NCBI RefSeq assembly: GCF_027594545.1
Contig: NZ_CP115160.1
Location: forward strand, 310,001 to 374,000
Reading direction: 5' to 3'
DNA length: 64,000 nt
Source: Algoriphagus sp. TR-M9
Lineage (GTDB): Bacteria > Bacteroidota > Bacteroidia > Cytophagales > Cyclobacteriaceae
Shown: positions 1-9,283 of the stretch, in pieces
Position numbering within the stretch: position 1 is the first letter of the stretch
How the letters are laid out: each line of letters starts with the position of its first letter
Translations under genes and position numbers: made by a program
The notes under the pieces: generated by a model
The model's database searches: none
Told to the model about the DNA's origin: nothing
What the model saw: only the letters and a program-made list of their open reading frames with translations

Positions 1-402
1 CACTGCTTGGAATTGAAGCCAGGTAAAGGTGCCGCAATGGTAAGAAGTGCAGGAGGATATGCGCAGATCGTAGCCCGAGACGGCAAATACGTGACCGTAA
101 AACTTCCTTCTGGTGAGATGAGACTTATACTTGGTACTTGTATGGCCACTATTGGGACAGTTTCCAATGGAGATCATATGAACGTAGTATTGGGTAAAGC
201 TGGTCGTAAGAGATGGCTCGGAACAAGACCTCGCGTAAGAGGTGTTGCGATGAACCCGGTAGATCACCCAATGGGTGGTGGTGAAGGTAGATCCTCTGGA
301 GGACACCCTAGATCCCGCAAAGGTCTATTGTCCAAAGGTAAGAAGACCAGATCACCTAAAAAGTATTCAAACAAGTTCATCGTAAGCAAAAGATCTAAAT
401 AA
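1..402 (+). CDS. rplB: 50S ribosomal protein L2, C-terminal part (5' truncated)
   Basis: The reading frame is open from the first base and ends with TAA, so this is the C-terminal half (about 133 residues) of a protein usually near 275 residues. L2 binds 23S rRNA near the peptidyl-transferase centre. The conserved stretch [11 protein letters not shown] carries the functionally important His (E. coli His229 by alignment from memory), and the tail FIVSKRSK matches the family end. It is the first visible gene of the S10 block, and rpsS follows after 2 nt. Confidence 0.97.
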   Translation, partial: HCLELKPGKGAAMVRSAGGYAQIVARDGKYVTVKLPSGEMRLILGTCMATIGTVSNGDHMNVVLGKAGRKRWLGTRPRVRGVAMNPVDHPMGGGEGRSSGGHPRSRKGLLSKGKKTRSPKKYSNKFIVSKRSK

Positions 403-404
403 TT

Positions 405-683
405 ATGGCACGTTCATTAAAAAAAGGTCCTTATATCGAGCACCATCTGGTAAAGAAAGTGGATGCTCAGAACGAATCAGGCAAGAAGTCAGTAATCAAG
501 ACTTGGTCAAGAAAATCAATGATTTCTCCGGATTTCGTAGGACATACCTTCGCTGTGCATAATGGTAATAAGTTTATTCCGGTATTTGTCACAGATAACA
601 TGGTAGGTCATAAGCTAGGTGAATTTGCTCCTACCAGAAATTTCAGAGGCCACATTGCCAAAAAAGATAAAGGAAAGAGATAA
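405..683 (+). CDS. rpsS: 30S ribosomal protein S19
   Basis: This 92-residue protein has the family-typical start [15 protein letters not shown] and the conserved core [16 protein letters not shown] near the C-terminus. S19 sits in the head of the small subunit with S13. The start is unambiguous: ATG follows the rplB stop after 2 nt with no Shine-Dalgarno sequence, so translation is probably coupled by re-initiation. Length is normal and gene order (rplB-rpsS-rplV) is canonical. Confidence 0.98.
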   Translation: MARSLKKGPYIEHHLVKKVDAQNESGKKSVIKTWSRKSMISPDFVGHTFAVHNGNKFIPVFVTDNMVGHKLGEFAPTRNFRGHIAKKDKGKR

Positions 684-685
684 TC

Positions 686-1078
686 ATGGAAGCATTAGCA
701 AAATTAAATAATGTCCCTACCTCTCCGCGTAAGATGCGCCTTGTGGCTGACCTTGTCAGAGGCAAGAGAGTAGGATTGGCACTTAGCATTTTGAAGTTTA
801 CTCCTAATCATGGAGCAATCAGACTTGAAAAATTGCTGCTTTCTGCTGTAGCCAACTGGCAAGCAAAGAATCCTGACGCCAAGCTAGAAGAAGCGGACCT
901 ATTCATCAAAACCATCATGGTAGATGAAGGAAGATCTCTGAAGAGATTGAGACCAGCTCCTCAAGGCCGAGGCCACAGAATCCGTAAAAGATCAAATCAT
1001 GTAACGCTGATCGTAGATTCGTTCAACGACGAGGCAGTTACCGCTGATGTAGTAGAAACAAACGAAAAGGCAAATTAA
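686..1078 (+). CDS. rplV: 50S ribosomal protein L22
   Basis: This 130-residue protein has the N-terminal helix signature [17 protein letters not shown] and the C-terminal beta-hairpin motif [19 protein letters not shown] that lines the peptide exit tunnel. This hairpin is where macrolide-resistance changes occur in the family; nothing unusual is visible here. It starts 2 nt after rpsS. The acidic C-terminal tail of about 15 residues is typical of Bacteroidota L22. Confidence 0.97.
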   Translation: MEALAKLNNVPTSPRKMRLVADLVRGKRVGLALSILKFTPNHGAIRLEKLLLSAVANWQAKNPDAKLEEADLFIKTIMVDEGRSLKRLRPAPQGRGHRIRKRSNHVTLIVDSFNDEAVTADVVETNEKAN

Positions 1079-1087
1079 GAACAGACT

Positions 1088-1819
1088 ATGGGACAAAAGA
1101 TCAACCCAATAGGATTTAGACTTGGTGTAGTCAAAGGCTGGGATTCCAACTGGTATGGTGGGAAAGACTTTGCTGAGAAACTTCACGAAGATCAGAAAAT
1201 CCGTAAGTACGTCCTTGCCAGAATTCCTAAGGGAGGTATTTCTAAAGTGATTATCGAGCGTACGCTGAAGAGAATCACACTTACGATTCATACTGCCCGT
1301 CCAGGTGTTGTTATTGGTAAAGGTGGAGCCGAAGTAGATAAGCTGAAAGAAGAGTTGAAAAATATCACTAAGAAAGATATTCAGATCAACATCTTCGAAA
1401 TCAAACGTCCTGAACTGGATGCGAAATTGGTAGGTGAATCTATCGCTCAGCAGCTTCAAGCTAGAATTTCTTTCAGAAGAGCTATGAAGCAAGCGATTGC
1501 CGCTTCCATGAGAGTAGGAGCTGAAGGGATTAAAGTTAAACTTTCTGGTCGTCTAGGTGGAGCCGAAATGGCCCGCTCAGAAATGTACAAAGAAGGAAGA
1601 ATTCCTCTTCACACTTTGAGAGCAGATATCGATTACGCACTTTCCGAAGCCCTTACGGTCTATGGAATCATCGGAATCAAAGTCTGGATCTTCAAAGGAG
1701 AAGTGTACGGGAAGAGAGATCTTTCTCCAAATCAGGGTGCCGGAAACGAAGGAAAAGGTTCTAGAAACTCCGGTCCTAAGAGAAACGACGGTCCAAGACG
1801 AAGAAAAAGAAATAACTAA
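1088..1819 (+). CDS. rpsC: 30S ribosomal protein S3
   Basis: This 243-residue protein has the N-terminal segment [13 protein letters not shown], a KH domain with the GKGG loop in [14 protein letters not shown], and the C-terminal domain with [14 protein letters not shown]3 lies at the mRNA entry site of the 30S subunit. The last ~30 residues are a basic, Gly/Asn/Arg-rich tail ending in RRRKRNN, longer than in E. coli and probably disordered. It starts 9 nt after rplV. Confidence 0.98.
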   Translation: MGQKINPIGFRLGVVKGWDSNWYGGKDFAEKLHEDQKIRKYVLARIPKGGISKVIIERTLKRITLTIHTARPGVVIGKGGAEVDKLKEELKNITKKDIQINIFEIKRPELDAKLVGESIAQQLQARISFRRAMKQAIAASMRVGAEGIKVKLSGRLGGAEMARSEMYKEGRIPLHTLRADIDYALSEALTVYGIIGIKVWIFKGEVYGKRDLSPNQGAGNEGKGSRNSGPKRNDGPRRRKRNN

Positions 1820-1842
1820 TTTTCACCCTTAAGTGAGAACTC

Positions 1843-2262
1843 ATGTTACAGCCAAAAAGAACTAAATATAGGAAAATGCAAAAGGGCCGTATCAAAGGCA
1901 TTGCACAGAGAGGGCATACGCTTTCTTTTGGCAACTTTGGTATCAAGTCCCTGGAGCCAGGATGGATTACATCCCGTCAGATCGAGGCAGCTCGTATCGC
2001 AATGACGAGAGCAATGAAAAGAGAAGGTCAGGTTTGGATCAGGATTTTCCCTGACAAGCCGATCACCAAGAAGCCCGCAGAGGTTCGTATGGGTAAAGGT
2101 AAAGGTGCACCAGAATATTGGGTAGCCGTTATCAAGCCAGGAACGATCCTTTTCGAAGCTACAGGCGTCAGCCTGGAAGTCGCTCAAGAGGCGTTGAGAC
2201 TTGCCCAGCAAAAGCTACCGGTAAGTACAAAATTTGTTGTTCGTAGAGACTACGCTGAATAA
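1843..2262 (+). CDS. rplP: 50S ribosomal protein L16
   Basis: This 139-residue protein starts [16 protein letters not shown] and contains the family motifs [20 protein letters not shown] and [20 protein letters not shown]16 helps position the tRNA elbow at the A-site on the large subunit. Length and order after rpsC are canonical. A 23-nt gap separates it from rpsC; I saw no promoter in it. Confidence 0.98.
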   Translation: MLQPKRTKYRKMQKGRIKGIAQRGHTLSFGNFGIKSLEPGWITSRQIEAARIAMTRAMKREGQVWIRIFPDKPITKKPAEVRMGKGKGAPEYWVAVIKPGTILFEATGVSLEVAQEALRLAQQKLPVSTKFVVRRDYAE

Positions 2263-2269
2263 AATCACT

Positions 2270-2452
2270 ATGAAAAATACAGAGATCAAATCACTGTCTG
2301 CAAGTGAAATCGCCGAGCGCATTGTCGCTGAAAAGGAGAATCTGAACAAACTGAAGTTTGCTCATTCGATTTCTCCAATAGAGAATCCTAACAGAATCCG
2401 CGAGTCCAAGCGCTTTATCGCAAGATTAAAGACTGCATTGGCTGCCAAATAA
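2270..2452 (+). CDS. rpmC: 50S ribosomal protein L29
   Basis: A longer frame opens at 2234 inside rplP, but the L29-like sequence begins at the ATG at 2270 ([10 protein letters not shown]), 7 nt after the rplP stop, giving 60 residues. The protein is two helices with the typical [21 protein letters not shown] segment. L29 lies by the peptide exit tunnel and contacts signal recognition particle and trigger factor. It is followed by rpsQ as expected. Confidence 0.96.
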   Translation: MKNTEIKSLSASEIAERIVAEKENLNKLKFAHSISPIENPNRIRESKRFIARLKTALAAK

Positions 2453-2469
2453 TAGCTAACCAAACAGAA

Positions 2470-2733
2470 ATGGCTACGATAGAGAGAAATCTTCGAAAAG
2501 AAAGAATTGGTAAAGTGGTAAGCAACAAGATGGACAAGTCCATCACCGTAGCGGTAGAACGTCGCGTAAAGCACGCTATCTACGGTAAGTTTGTCGCCAA
2601 GACTACCAAATTTACAGCTCATGACGAGAACAACGAGTGTAACCCAGGTGACCTCGTGAAAATAAGCGAAACTCGTCCGCTGAGTAAAAACAAGCGTTGG
2701 AGAGTAGTTGAAATTATTGAAAGGGCTAAGTAA
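2470..2733 (+). CDS. rpsQ: 30S ribosomal protein S17
   Basis: This 87-residue protein is an OB-fold primary 16S rRNA binder. Diagnostic sequence includes [20 protein letters not shown] at the N-terminus and the [20 protein letters not shown] segment. Length is normal. It lies 17 nt after rpmC and 2 nt before rplN, whose start follows in a TAATCATG junction. Confidence 0.97.
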   Translation: MATIERNLRKERIGKVVSNKMDKSITVAVERRVKHAIYGKFVAKTTKFTAHDENNECNPGDLVKISETRPLSKNKRWRVVEIIERAK

Positions 2734-2735
2734 TC

Positions 2736-3104
2736 ATGATCCAGCAAGAATCTAGACTAAGTGTAGCGGATAATTCCGGTGCCAAAGAGGTACTCGTGAT
2801 CCGCGTATTGGGTGGAACTAAGAAACGTTATGCATCAATCGGCGATAAAGTCGTGGTGACCGTTAAGTCTGCCCTTTCATCCAGCAACATGAAAAAAGGT
2901 ACCGTATCAAGAGCGGTAATCGTGCGAACTCGTAAAGAAGTAAGAAGAAAAGATGGTTCTTACATCCGTTTCGAGGACAATGCAGCTGTGCTTTTAAATA
3001 ACAACGACGAGCCAAGAGGAACCCGTATTTTCGGCCCTGTAGCCCGTGAGTTGAGAGAGAAGCAGTTCATGAAAATCGTTTCATTGGCCCCTGAAGTATT
3101 GTAA
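2736..3104 (+). CDS. rplN: 50S ribosomal protein L14
   Basis: This 122-residue protein begins [19 protein letters not shown] and contains the conserved [15 protein letters not shown] and [13 protein letters not shown] motifs. L14 forms part of the subunit interface and pairs with L19. Length is exactly that of the family. It starts 2 nt after rpsQ without a visible ribosome-binding site. Confidence 0.98.
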   Translation: MIQQESRLSVADNSGAKEVLVIRVLGGTKKRYASIGDKVVVTVKSALSSSNMKKGTVSRAVIVRTRKEVRRKDGSYIRFEDNAAVLLNNNDEPRGTRIFGPVARELREKQFMKIVSLAPEVL

Positions 3105-3106
3105 TC

Positions 3107-3451
3107 ATGGAAAGAAAAATGAACAAACAAACCAAGCTTCACATCAAAACCGGAGACACCGTAAAAGTGATCGCCGGAGATGATAAAGGCAAAACAGGGA
3201 AAGTGCTTTCTGTCGATAAAGAAAAGAACAGAGCTTACGTAGAAGGGTTGAACATGATCACTAAGCATGTAAAACCTACTGCGGCAAAACCACAAGGTGG
3301 CATCGATAAGAAAGAGGCTTCTATCCACATCAGTAACCTGATGCTGGTAGACCCTAAAACTGGCGAAGCTACCAAAACTGGTCGCAAGGCAGGTGAAAAT
3401 GGTAAATTAGTAAGATACTCTAAGAAAACCGGGGAGGTGATCAATGGCTAA
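3107..3451 (+). CDS. rplX: 50S ribosomal protein L24
   Basis: This 114-residue protein has a KOW motif near the N-terminus ([20 protein letters not shown]) and is an early assembly initiator of the 50S subunit. Two possible starts exist: ATG at 3107, 2 nt after rplN, and ATG at 3119 ([10 protein letters not shown]). I keep the first because it repeats the stop-TC-ATG arrangement of neighbouring genes. Its 3' end overlaps the rplE start by 8 nt. Confidence 0.95.
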   Translation: MERKMNKQTKLHIKTGDTVKVIAGDDKGKTGKVLSVDKEKNRAYVEGLNMITKHVKPTAAKPQGGIDKKEASIHISNLMLVDPKTGEATKTGRKAGENGKLVRYSKKTGEVING

Positions 3452-4004
3452 TCCAAGAATTAAAGAAAAATACCTGAGCGACATCGTTCCGGCATTGAAA
3501 GATAAATTCCAGTACTCTTCAGTAATGCAAGTGCCTAAGTTGACTAAAATCGTCATCAATAAAGGTATAGGTGCAGCTGTAGCAGATAAGAAACTGGTAG
3601 ATCAAGGTGTAGAAGAGCTGGGACTGATCACAGGTCAGAGAGCAGTAGCTACTAAAGCCAAAACATCAGTATCCAACTTTAAGCTAAGAGAAGGCATGCC
3701 TATCGGAGCTAAAGTAACCCTTCGTGGTGAGAGAATGTACGAATTTCTGGATCGATTGATCACTGTAGCACTTCCTCGTGTGAGAGACTTCAAAGGAATC
3801 TCTGACAAAGGATTCGATGGTAGAGGTAACTATACCATGGGTGTACAGGAGCAGATCATCTTCCCAGAGATCAGCATCGAAAAAGTAAACAGAATTTCCG
3901 GTATGGACATCACCTTTGTAACCTCAGCTAATACAGATGAGGAAAGCTTTGAGTTGTTGAAAGCCTTCGGAATGCCGTTCGTTAAAAAAAATAAAGAAGA
4001 ATAA
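3444..4004 (+). CDS. rplE: 50S ribosomal protein L5
   Basis: This 186-residue protein binds 5S rRNA in the central protuberance. Family sequence is seen in [14 protein letters not shown], the segment [21 protein letters not shown], and the C-terminal [15 protein letters not shown]. The start lies within the last codons of rplX, preceded by GGGGAGGTG, one of few purine-rich ribosome-binding-like sequences in this operon. rpsN follows after 2 nt. Confidence 0.98.
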   Translation: MANPRIKEKYLSDIVPALKDKFQYSSVMQVPKLTKIVINKGIGAAVADKKLVDQGVEELGLITGQRAVATKAKTSVSNFKLREGMPIGAKVTLRGERMYEFLDRLITVALPRVRDFKGISDKGFDGRGNYTMGVQEQIIFPEISIEKVNRISGMDITFVTSANTDEESFELLKAFGMPFVKKNKEE

Positions 4005-4006
4005 TC

Positions 4007-4276
4007 ATGGCAAAAGAGTCAATCAAAGCTCGTGAGAGAAAAAGAGAGCGTCTGGTAGCCAAGTATGCTGAAAAAAGAGCCGCGCTGAAAGCAGCCGGTG
4101 ATTATGAAGCTCTTGATAAATTGCCAAAGAACGCATCCCCAGTAAGACTTCACAACAGATGTAAACTTACTGGACGCCCTAAAGGCTACATGAGAAAGTT
4201 TGGTATCAACAGGGTAACCTTCAGAGAAATGGCCGCAGCAGGCAAGATCCCTGGAGTGACTAAGTCCAGCTGGTAA
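4007..4276 (+). CDS. rpsN: 30S ribosomal protein S14 (long, zinc-free form)
   Basis: At 89 residues this is the long form of S14. The C-terminal block [21 protein letters not shown] is diagnostic. Only one Cys is present, so the CxxC pairs of the short zinc-binding form are absent. This is the constitutive copy in the spc block. An 82-nt gap with a promoter-like element separates it from rpsH. Confidence 0.97.
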   Translation: MAKESIKARERKRERLVAKYAEKRAALKAAGDYEALDKLPKNASPVRLHNRCKLTGRPKGYMRKFGINRVTFREMAAAGKIPGVTKSSW

Positions 4277-4313
4277 AATAACGACAGTAGTTTTTATTCT
4301 AAAAATCAATTCG

Positions 4314-4321
4314 TAACTTTG
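4314..4321 (+). promoter_or_regulatory. Putative Bacteroidota -7 promoter element before rpsH
   Basis: TAACTTTG matches the Bacteroidota sigma -7 consensus TAnnTTTG and lies 37 nt before the rpsH start, in the only sizeable gap (82 nt) of the spc block. The -33 position holds only a T-run, so the element is partial. An internal promoter for the distal genes is inferred. Confidence 0.45.
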
Positions 4322-4358
4322 CACGCCCAAAAAGGGTGGAGCTAGACTAATAAATACC

Positions 4359-4754
4359 ATGACTGATCCAATAGCTGATTATCTGACTAGGTTGAGAAAT
4401 GCCATTAAGGCTTCTCACCGAATCGTAGAGATACCTGCTTCTAACATCAAGAAGGAGATTACGAAAGTATTGCACGACAAAGGATATATCCAGAATTACA
4501 AGTTCGAAGACAATGGTCCACAGGGATCCATTAAAATCGCCTTGAAATTCAATCCTGTCACTAAGAAAAATGCGATCGTAAGCCTTAAGAGAGTAAGTAC
4601 GCCAGGTTTGAGAAAATATGTAAAACATACAGAGCTTCCAAGAGTCATCAATGGCCTGGGTGTTGCGATAGTATCCACCTCAAAAGGTGTAATGACAGAC
4701 AAAGAAGCCCGTACCGAAGGTGTAGGAGGCGAAGTTCTTTGCTACGTATATTAA
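4359..4754 (+). CDS. rpsH: 30S ribosomal protein S8
   Basis: This 131-residue protein binds the central domain of 16S rRNA. Family motifs are MTDPIADYLTRLRNA at the start and GVAIVSTSKGVMTDKEAR with GGEVLCYVY at the end. In E. coli S8 represses its own operon by binding spc mRNA; no equivalent site was identified here. It sits after an 82-nt spacer carrying a possible internal promoter. Confidence 0.98.
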   Translation: MTDPIADYLTRLRNAIKASHRIVEIPASNIKKEITKVLHDKGYIQNYKFEDNGPQGSIKIALKFNPVTKKNAIVSLKRVSTPGLRKYVKHTELPRVINGLGVAIVSTSKGVMTDKEARTEGVGGEVLCYVY

Positions 4755-4763
4755 TATAATATC

Positions 4764-5321
4764 ATGTCTAGAATAGGTAAAAAACCAATAAATCTACCCA
4801 GCGGTGTTACTGTAAACGTCACAGACAAAGGTACTGTGACTGTTGAAGGTCCAAAGGGTAGCCTGACTCAGGATGTCAATCCTGATATCCAGGTGAAAGT
4901 GGAAGACGGCCAGGTAGTCGTTTCCAGACCTACTGAATCCAAAAGACACAAGTCAATTCACGGACTTTACAGATCTTTGATCAACAATATGGTGATCGGA
5001 GTATCTGAAGGGTACAAGAAAGAGCTTGAGCTAGTCGGTGTAGGTTACAAGGCATCTAACCAGGGGCAAGTTCTTGAACTCAACCTTGGTTATTCACATA
5101 ACATCTTCTTCGCAGTGCCTTCTGAGGTATCTTTGAAGACAGAAACTCCAAAGGGTAAAAACCCGATCATTACTCTGGAGTCAAATGATAAAGAACTGAT
5201 CGGACAGGTAGCGGCAAAAATCAAATCTCTTCGTAAGGTAGAACCTTACAAAGGTAAAGGTGTACGCTTCGTGGGTGAACAAATTAGACGTAAGGCTGGT
5301 AAAACTGCCGGTAAAAAATAA
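4764..5321 (+). CDS. rplF: 50S ribosomal protein L6
   Basis: This 185-residue protein has two copies of the same small alpha/beta domain. It starts MSRIGKKPINLPSGV, and the second domain carries the conserved YKGKGVRFVGEQIRRKAGK that binds 23S rRNA near the sarcin-ricin loop. Length and gene order are canonical (rpsH-rplF-rplR). Confidence 0.98.
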   Translation: MSRIGKKPINLPSGVTVNVTDKGTVTVEGPKGSLTQDVNPDIQVKVEDGQVVVSRPTESKRHKSIHGLYRSLINNMVIGVSEGYKKELELVGVGYKASNQGQVLELNLGYSHNIFFAVPSEVSLKTETPKGKNPIITLESNDKELIGQVAAKIKSLRKVEPYKGKGVRFVGEQIRRKAGKTAGKK

Positions 5322-5327
5322 TAGGTT

Positions 5328-5678
5328 ATGGCATTTAATAAAAATTCCAGAAGACTTAGAATCAAGCAGGGTATCAGAAGAAAGATTTCTGGTACAGATT
5401 CCAGACCACGTTTGTCAGTTTTCAAAAGCAATACGGGCATTTATGCTCAGCTTATCGATGACCTTAAAGGTCATACTTTGGTACAGGCATCTTCCAAGGA
5501 ATTGGGAGCTACTGCAAATACAAACGTATCTGTATCTAAAGAAGTAGGTAAAAAGCTTGCTGAGAGAGCTGTAGCAACGGGTGTAAGCGCTGTAGTATTT
5601 GATAGAAACGGCTACCTATATCATGGTAATGTGAAAGCTTTGGCAGAAGGTGCCAGAGAAGGAGGCCTTAAATTTTAA
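5328..5678 (+). CDS. rplR: 50S ribosomal protein L18
   Basis: This 116-residue protein binds 5S rRNA with L5. The N-terminus is basic (RRLRIKQGIRRKISGT) and the conserved core RPRLSVFKSNTGIYAQLIDD is followed by the C-terminal VFDRNGYLYHGNVKALAEGA. Length is normal. It starts 6 nt after rplF. Confidence 0.97.
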   Translation: MAFNKNSRRLRIKQGIRRKISGTDSRPRLSVFKSNTGIYAQLIDDLKGHTLVQASSKELGATANTNVSVSKEVGKKLAERAVATGVSAVVFDRNGYLYHGNVKALAEGAREGGLKF

Positions 5679-5684
5679 TCAGCT

Positions 5685-6203
5685 ATGTCTCAAGATAGAA
5701 AAAAGCCCATCAGGGCAACAGATACAGATTTGAAAGAAAAAGTGGTTGCTATCAACCGAGTTGCCAAAGTGGTAAAAGGTGGTAGAAGATTCTCTTTTTC
5801 GTCAATCGTAGTAGTAGGTGACGGCCAAGGTGTGGTAGGTTACGGATTGGGTAAAGCCAATGAGGTAACTGACGCAATCACCAAAGGTATCGAAGATGCT
5901 AAAAAGAACTTGGTACGTGTACCGGTTTTGAAGGGCACTATTCCTCACGAACAGATTGGGAAATATGGTGGAGGTTTTGTTTTGATCAAGCCTGCAGCAG
6001 CCGGTACCGGAGTAATCGCCGGTGGTGCCATGCGAGCAGTATTAGAGAGTGCCGGCGTTACAGACGTATTGGCAAAGTCTAAAGGATCTTCTAATCCTCA
6101 CAACGTGGTAAAAGCAACTATCAATGCTTTGGTTCAGCTAAGAGATGCTATCGCTGTTTCTCAACAGAGAGGTGTGAAAATGTCTAAGGTTTTTAACGGA
6201 TAA
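5685..6203 (+). CDS. rpsE: 30S ribosomal protein S5
   Basis: This 172-residue protein has the N-terminal double-stranded-RNA-binding-like domain with [18 protein letters not shown] and the C-terminal domain with [20 protein letters not shown]5 contributes to translational accuracy and mRNA unwinding at the entry site. It starts 6 nt after rplR and lies 5 nt before rpmD. Confidence 0.98.
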   Translation: MSQDRKKPIRATDTDLKEKVVAINRVAKVVKGGRRFSFSSIVVVGDGQGVVGYGLGKANEVTDAITKGIEDAKKNLVRVPVLKGTIPHEQIGKYGGGFVLIKPAAAGTGVIAGGAMRAVLESAGVTDVLAKSKGSSNPHNVVKATINALVQLRDAIAVSQQRGVKMSKVFNG

Positions 6204-6208
6204 TCATC

Positions 6209-6388
6209 ATGGCTAAAATCAAAATCACGCAAATCAAAAGTACCATCGATCGTCCGAAAGACCAGAAAGCAACTATTACAGCTTTGGGCCTAGGTCGAAT
6301 CAGCAAATCTGTGACAGTAGAGAATACTCCACAGATTGCAGGTATGGTAAATAAAGTTAATCACCTTGTAAAAGTGGAGGAAGCTTAA
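6209..6388 (+). CDS. rpmD: 50S ribosomal protein L30
   Basis: This short gene encodes 59 residues, [20 protein letters not shown] followed by [20 protein letters not shown] and a C-terminal [12 protein letters not shown]. The pattern I-x-Q-x-K-S-x-I-x-x-x-x-x-Q-K-x-T-x-x-x-LGL is diagnostic for bacterial L30. The gene fills the slot between rpsE and rplO exactly, starting 5 nt after the first and ending 2 nt before the second. Confidence 0.96.
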   Translation: MAKIKITQIKSTIDRPKDQKATITALGLGRISKSVTVENTPQIAGMVNKVNHLVKVEEA

Positions 6389-6390
6389 TT

Positions 6391-6837
6391 ATGAAACTGC
6401 ATACATTAACACCAGCTGAAGGATCTACCAAAAACCGTAAGCGAATCGGTAGAGGTACAGGATCAGGTAGAGGTGGAACTTCTACAAGAGGTCACAAAGG
6501 AGCAAAATCAAGATCTGGTTACAAAACCAAACTGGGTTTTGAAGGTGGTCAAATGCCACTCCAGAGAAGAGTTCCTAAATTTGGCTTCAAAAGCTTGAAC
6601 AGAGTTGAGTTCAAACCAGTAAATTTGGATACATTGCAGGCCCTTGCTGAGCAATACAGTCTAGATGCGGTGAATCTTGAAGCTTTGGCTTCTCATGGAA
6701 TCGCATCTAAGAATGACAAAATCAAAATCCTCGGTGGAGGTGAATTGAAAGCCAAATTAGACGTAACTGCTCATAAATTCTCAGCATCTGCAATAGCTGC
6801 TATTGAGAAACTGGGCGGAACGGTAAACACAATTTGA
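6391..6837 (+). CDS. rplO: 50S ribosomal protein L15
   Basis: This 148-residue protein has the Gly/Arg-rich extended N-terminus (KNRKRIGRGTGSGRGGTSTR, then GHKGAKSRSG) that threads into 23S rRNA, followed by FEGGQMPLQRRVPKFGF and a globular C-terminal domain. It starts 2 nt after rpmD and lies 4 nt before secY, the standard arrangement. Confidence 0.98.
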   Translation: MKLHTLTPAEGSTKNRKRIGRGTGSGRGGTSTRGHKGAKSRSGYKTKLGFEGGQMPLQRRVPKFGFKSLNRVEFKPVNLDTLQALAEQYSLDAVNLEALASHGIASKNDKIKILGGGELKAKLDVTAHKFSASAIAAIEKLGGTVNTI

Positions 6838-6841
6838 ATTA

Positions 6842-8161
6842 ATGAAAAAGTTTATTTCGACAGTTAAGAACATTTTCTCTATCGAAGACCTTAGAGTAAG
6901 GATTTTGAATACGATCGGTTTTCTGATCATCTTCAGACTCGGGTCATTCATAGTTCTTCCGGGTGTAGATCCTTCTCGTTTAGGAGATGCGCCTTCCGGG
7001 ATCTTTGGATTGATAGATACCTTCCTTGGTGGAGCATTTAGTAATGCTTCCATCTTCGGTCTTGGCATCATGCCTTATATTTCTGCATCCATCGTGCTGC
7101 AGTTATTGACTGTCGGAGTACCATATTTTCAGAAAATGCAAAAGGAGGGTGAATCTGGTCGAAAAAGAATCAACCAGATCACTCGTGTCCTTACCATCTT
7201 GATTACTATAGCGCAAGGTATCGGATATGTGTCTGCTACCATAATGCCTACAGGTGCTGTGATGGTAAGTTCTACCTTGTTCATGTTTAGCTCATTGGTT
7301 TTATTATCTGCCGGTACTATGTTTTGTATGTGGCTAGGAGAAAAAATCACTGAAAAGGGTATCGGTAACGGTATTTCTATGCTTATCATGATCGGAATCA
7401 TTTCTAGGTTTCCAGGTGCTATCATCGCCGAGTTCCTAGAGAAGGGTTCCTCAGGTCTTTTGCTGCTGATTATTGAAGCTGTTGTATTATTCTTCGTGGT
7501 AGTTGGGGTGATCGCCTTGACAGAAGCCACAAGAAGAATCCCTGTACAGTATGCTAAGCAAGTAGTGGGCGGTAAAGTTTATGGTGGACAGAGGCAGTAT
7601 ATACCTATTAAGGTAAATGCTTCCGGTGTAATGCCGATTATCTTTGCTCAATCTTTGATGTTCGTTCCGGCATTGATTGCTCAAATCTGGGCATCTGAGA
7701 ATGACATTGCCAACTACATTGGCGCTACGTTCAGTGATTTTACCTCTTGGCAGTACAATTTGCTTTTCGCAGTGATGATCATTCTTTTCACATTCTTCTA
7801 TACTGCTATCACGGTTAATCCAGAGCAGATAGCTGAAGACATGAAGAGAAATGGAGGTTTTGTACCTGGTATTAAGCCTGGTGCACCTACATCGGAGTTT
7901 ATCGATGGAATTATTTCCAAGATTACACTTCCGGGATCTATACTTCTTGCAGCAGTAGCAATCCTTCCAGCGCTTGCGATTATATCAGGTGTAGGAGCAG
8001 AGTTTGCTCAGTTCTATGGGGGTACTTCACTATTGATTATGGTGGGTGTGATCATGGATACCTTGAGACAGATTGAAAGCTACTTGTTGATGAGACACTA
8101 CGAAGGCATGATGAAAAGTGGTAATGTGAAGAATAATCCTTCTAATTACCAAGTAGCCTAG
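6842..8161 (+). CDS. secY: Protein translocase subunit SecY
   Basis: This 439-residue polytopic inner-membrane protein forms the protein-conducting channel of the Sec translocon. Ten hydrophobic segments can be followed. Signatures include the plug/TM2 region GIMPYISASIVLQLL, TM4-5 MWLGEKITEKGIGNGISMLI, and cytoplasmic loop residues RRIPVQYAKQVVGGKVYGGQ. SecE and SecG are not in the window. map follows after 1 nt. Confidence 0.98.
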   Translation: MKKFISTVKNIFSIEDLRVRILNTIGFLIIFRLGSFIVLPGVDPSRLGDAPSGIFGLIDTFLGGAFSNASIFGLGIMPYISASIVLQLLTVGVPYFQKMQKEGESGRKRINQITRVLTILITIAQGIGYVSATIMPTGAVMVSSTLFMFSSLVLLSAGTMFCMWLGEKITEKGIGNGISMLIMIGIISRFPGAIIAEFLEKGSSGLLLLIIEAVVLFFVVVGVIALTEATRRIPVQYAKQVVGGKVYGGQRQYIPIKVNASGVMPIIFAQSLMFVPALIAQIWASENDIANYIGATFSDFTSWQYNLLFAVMIILFTFFYTAITVNPEQIAEDMKRNGGFVPGIKPGAPTSEFIDGIISKITLPGSILLAAVAILPALAIISGVGAEFAQFYGGTSLLIMVGVIMDTLRQIESYLLMRHYEGMMKSGNVKNNPSNYQVA

Positions 8162-8162
8162 T

Positions 8163-8936
8163 ATGATTAAATACAAGACTTCAGAGGAAGTTCAATTAAT
8201 AAAAGAAAGTGCCGACATATTAGCGAAAGCCCATGGGGAAGTTGCGAAATATGTCAAGGAAGGGGTAAAGACCTCTTTTCTAGACAAAATTGCTGAGGAG
8301 TTTATAAGAGATCATGATGGAGTCCCTTCATTTAAGGGCTACAACGGATTTCCTGCTTCGCTGTGTATTTCTGTAAATGAAGTAGTAGTACATGGCTTTC
8401 CCAGTGAATATGAATTGAAAGATGGCGATATAATCTCGATAGATTGTGGAGTCTTTCACCAAGGTTTTCATAGCGATTCCGCTTATACATACCCTATCGG
8501 TGAGGTTTCCCCTGCAGTCAAGGCATTATTAAAAGCCACCAAAGATTCTCTTTACTTAGGAATACAGCATGCTGTCTTTGGGAATAGAATCGGTGATATT
8601 GGTAACTCTATCCAGAAATTTGTCGAAGCAAAGGGCTACACGGTAGTCCGGGAGCTTGTAGGACATGGGTTGGGTAAGAGTTTACACGAGGCACCAGAAG
8701 TTCCTAATTATGGAAAGAAAGGAAGTGGTCCACTACTCAAAGAAGGAATGGTGATCGCCATTGAACCCATGATCAACCTGGGGACAAGAAACATTGTTCA
8801 AGAGCGGGATGGATGGACTATTCGCACTGCGGATAGAAAGCCATCAGCACATTATGAACATACTGTAGCGATATTTGAAGATAGAACTGAGGTCCTGACC
8901 TCACATAAATACATAGAAGAGAATTTTAAATTCTAA
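8163..8936 (+). CDS. map: Methionine aminopeptidase, type I
   Basis: This 257-residue cytosolic enzyme removes the initiator methionine from nascent proteins. The five metal ligands of the pita-bread fold are visible: two Asp in [19 protein letters not shown], His in [20 protein letters not shown], Glu in MVIAIEPM, and Glu in [11 protein letters not shown]. It lacks the N-terminal zinc-finger extension of eukaryotic forms. The secY-map-infA order is common. Confidence 0.97.
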   Translation: MIKYKTSEEVQLIKESADILAKAHGEVAKYVKEGVKTSFLDKIAEEFIRDHDGVPSFKGYNGFPASLCISVNEVVVHGFPSEYELKDGDIISIDCGVFHQGFHSDSAYTYPIGEVSPAVKALLKATKDSLYLGIQHAVFGNRIGDIGNSIQKFVEAKGYTVVRELVGHGLGKSLHEAPEVPNYGKKGSGPLLKEGMVIAIEPMINLGTRNIVQERDGWTIRTADRKPSAHYEHTVAIFEDRTEVLTSHKYIEENFKF

Positions 8937-8937
8937 T

Positions 8938-9156
8938 ATGGCCAAACAAACATCAATAGAGCAAGACGGTACCATTATAGAAGCATTGTCTAATGCCATG
9001 TTTAAAGTGGAACTCGAGAATGGGCATCAATTGATTGCTCATATTTCTGGAAAGATGAGAATGAACTACATCAAGATCCTACCTGGAGACCGAGTGAAAT
9101 TAGAAATGTCTCCCTATGATTTGAGTAAAGGTAGAATTGTATATCGATATAAATAA
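8938..9156 (+). CDS. infA: Translation initiation factor IF-1
   Basis: This 72-residue single S1/OB-fold domain protein binds the 30S A-site during initiation. Family residues include [37 protein letters not shown] and the end [10 protein letters not shown]. Length is exactly typical. It starts 1 nt after the map stop. Confidence 0.98.
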   Translation: MAKQTSIEQDGTIIEALSNAMFKVELENGHQLIAHISGKMRMNYIKILPGDRVKLEMSPYDLSKGRIVYRYK

Positions 9157-9163
9157 GACTGAG

Positions 9164-9280
9164 ATGAAAGTAAAAGCATCCATTAAAAAAAGAAGTGCTG
9201 ACTGTAAGTTGATCAGAAGAAATGGTAAACTCTACGTCATCAATAAAAAGAATCCTAAGTTTAAACAAAGACAAGGTTAA
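9164..9280 (+). CDS. rpmJ: 50S ribosomal protein L36 (zinc-free form)
   Basis: This 38-residue protein starts [20 protein letters not shown] and ends NPKFKQRQG, the diagnostic L36 tail. Only one Cys (residue 14) of the usual Cys3-His zinc ribbon remains; the other three ligand positions are non-ligand residues, so it should fold without zinc. It fits between infA (7 nt) and rpsM (3 nt). Confidence 0.96.
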   Translation: MKVKASIKKRSADCKLIRRNGKLYVINKKNPKFKQRQG

Positions 9281-9283
9281 ATT

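Noticed and set aside
992..1492. 166-residue minus-strand frame over rplV/rpsC
   Set aside because: It lies wholly within confirmed ribosomal genes and shows no family motif; it is a shadow frame.
5260..5547. 95-residue plus-strand frame across rplF/rplR
   Set aside because: It overlaps two certain ribosomal protein genes in another frame and has no recognisable sequence.
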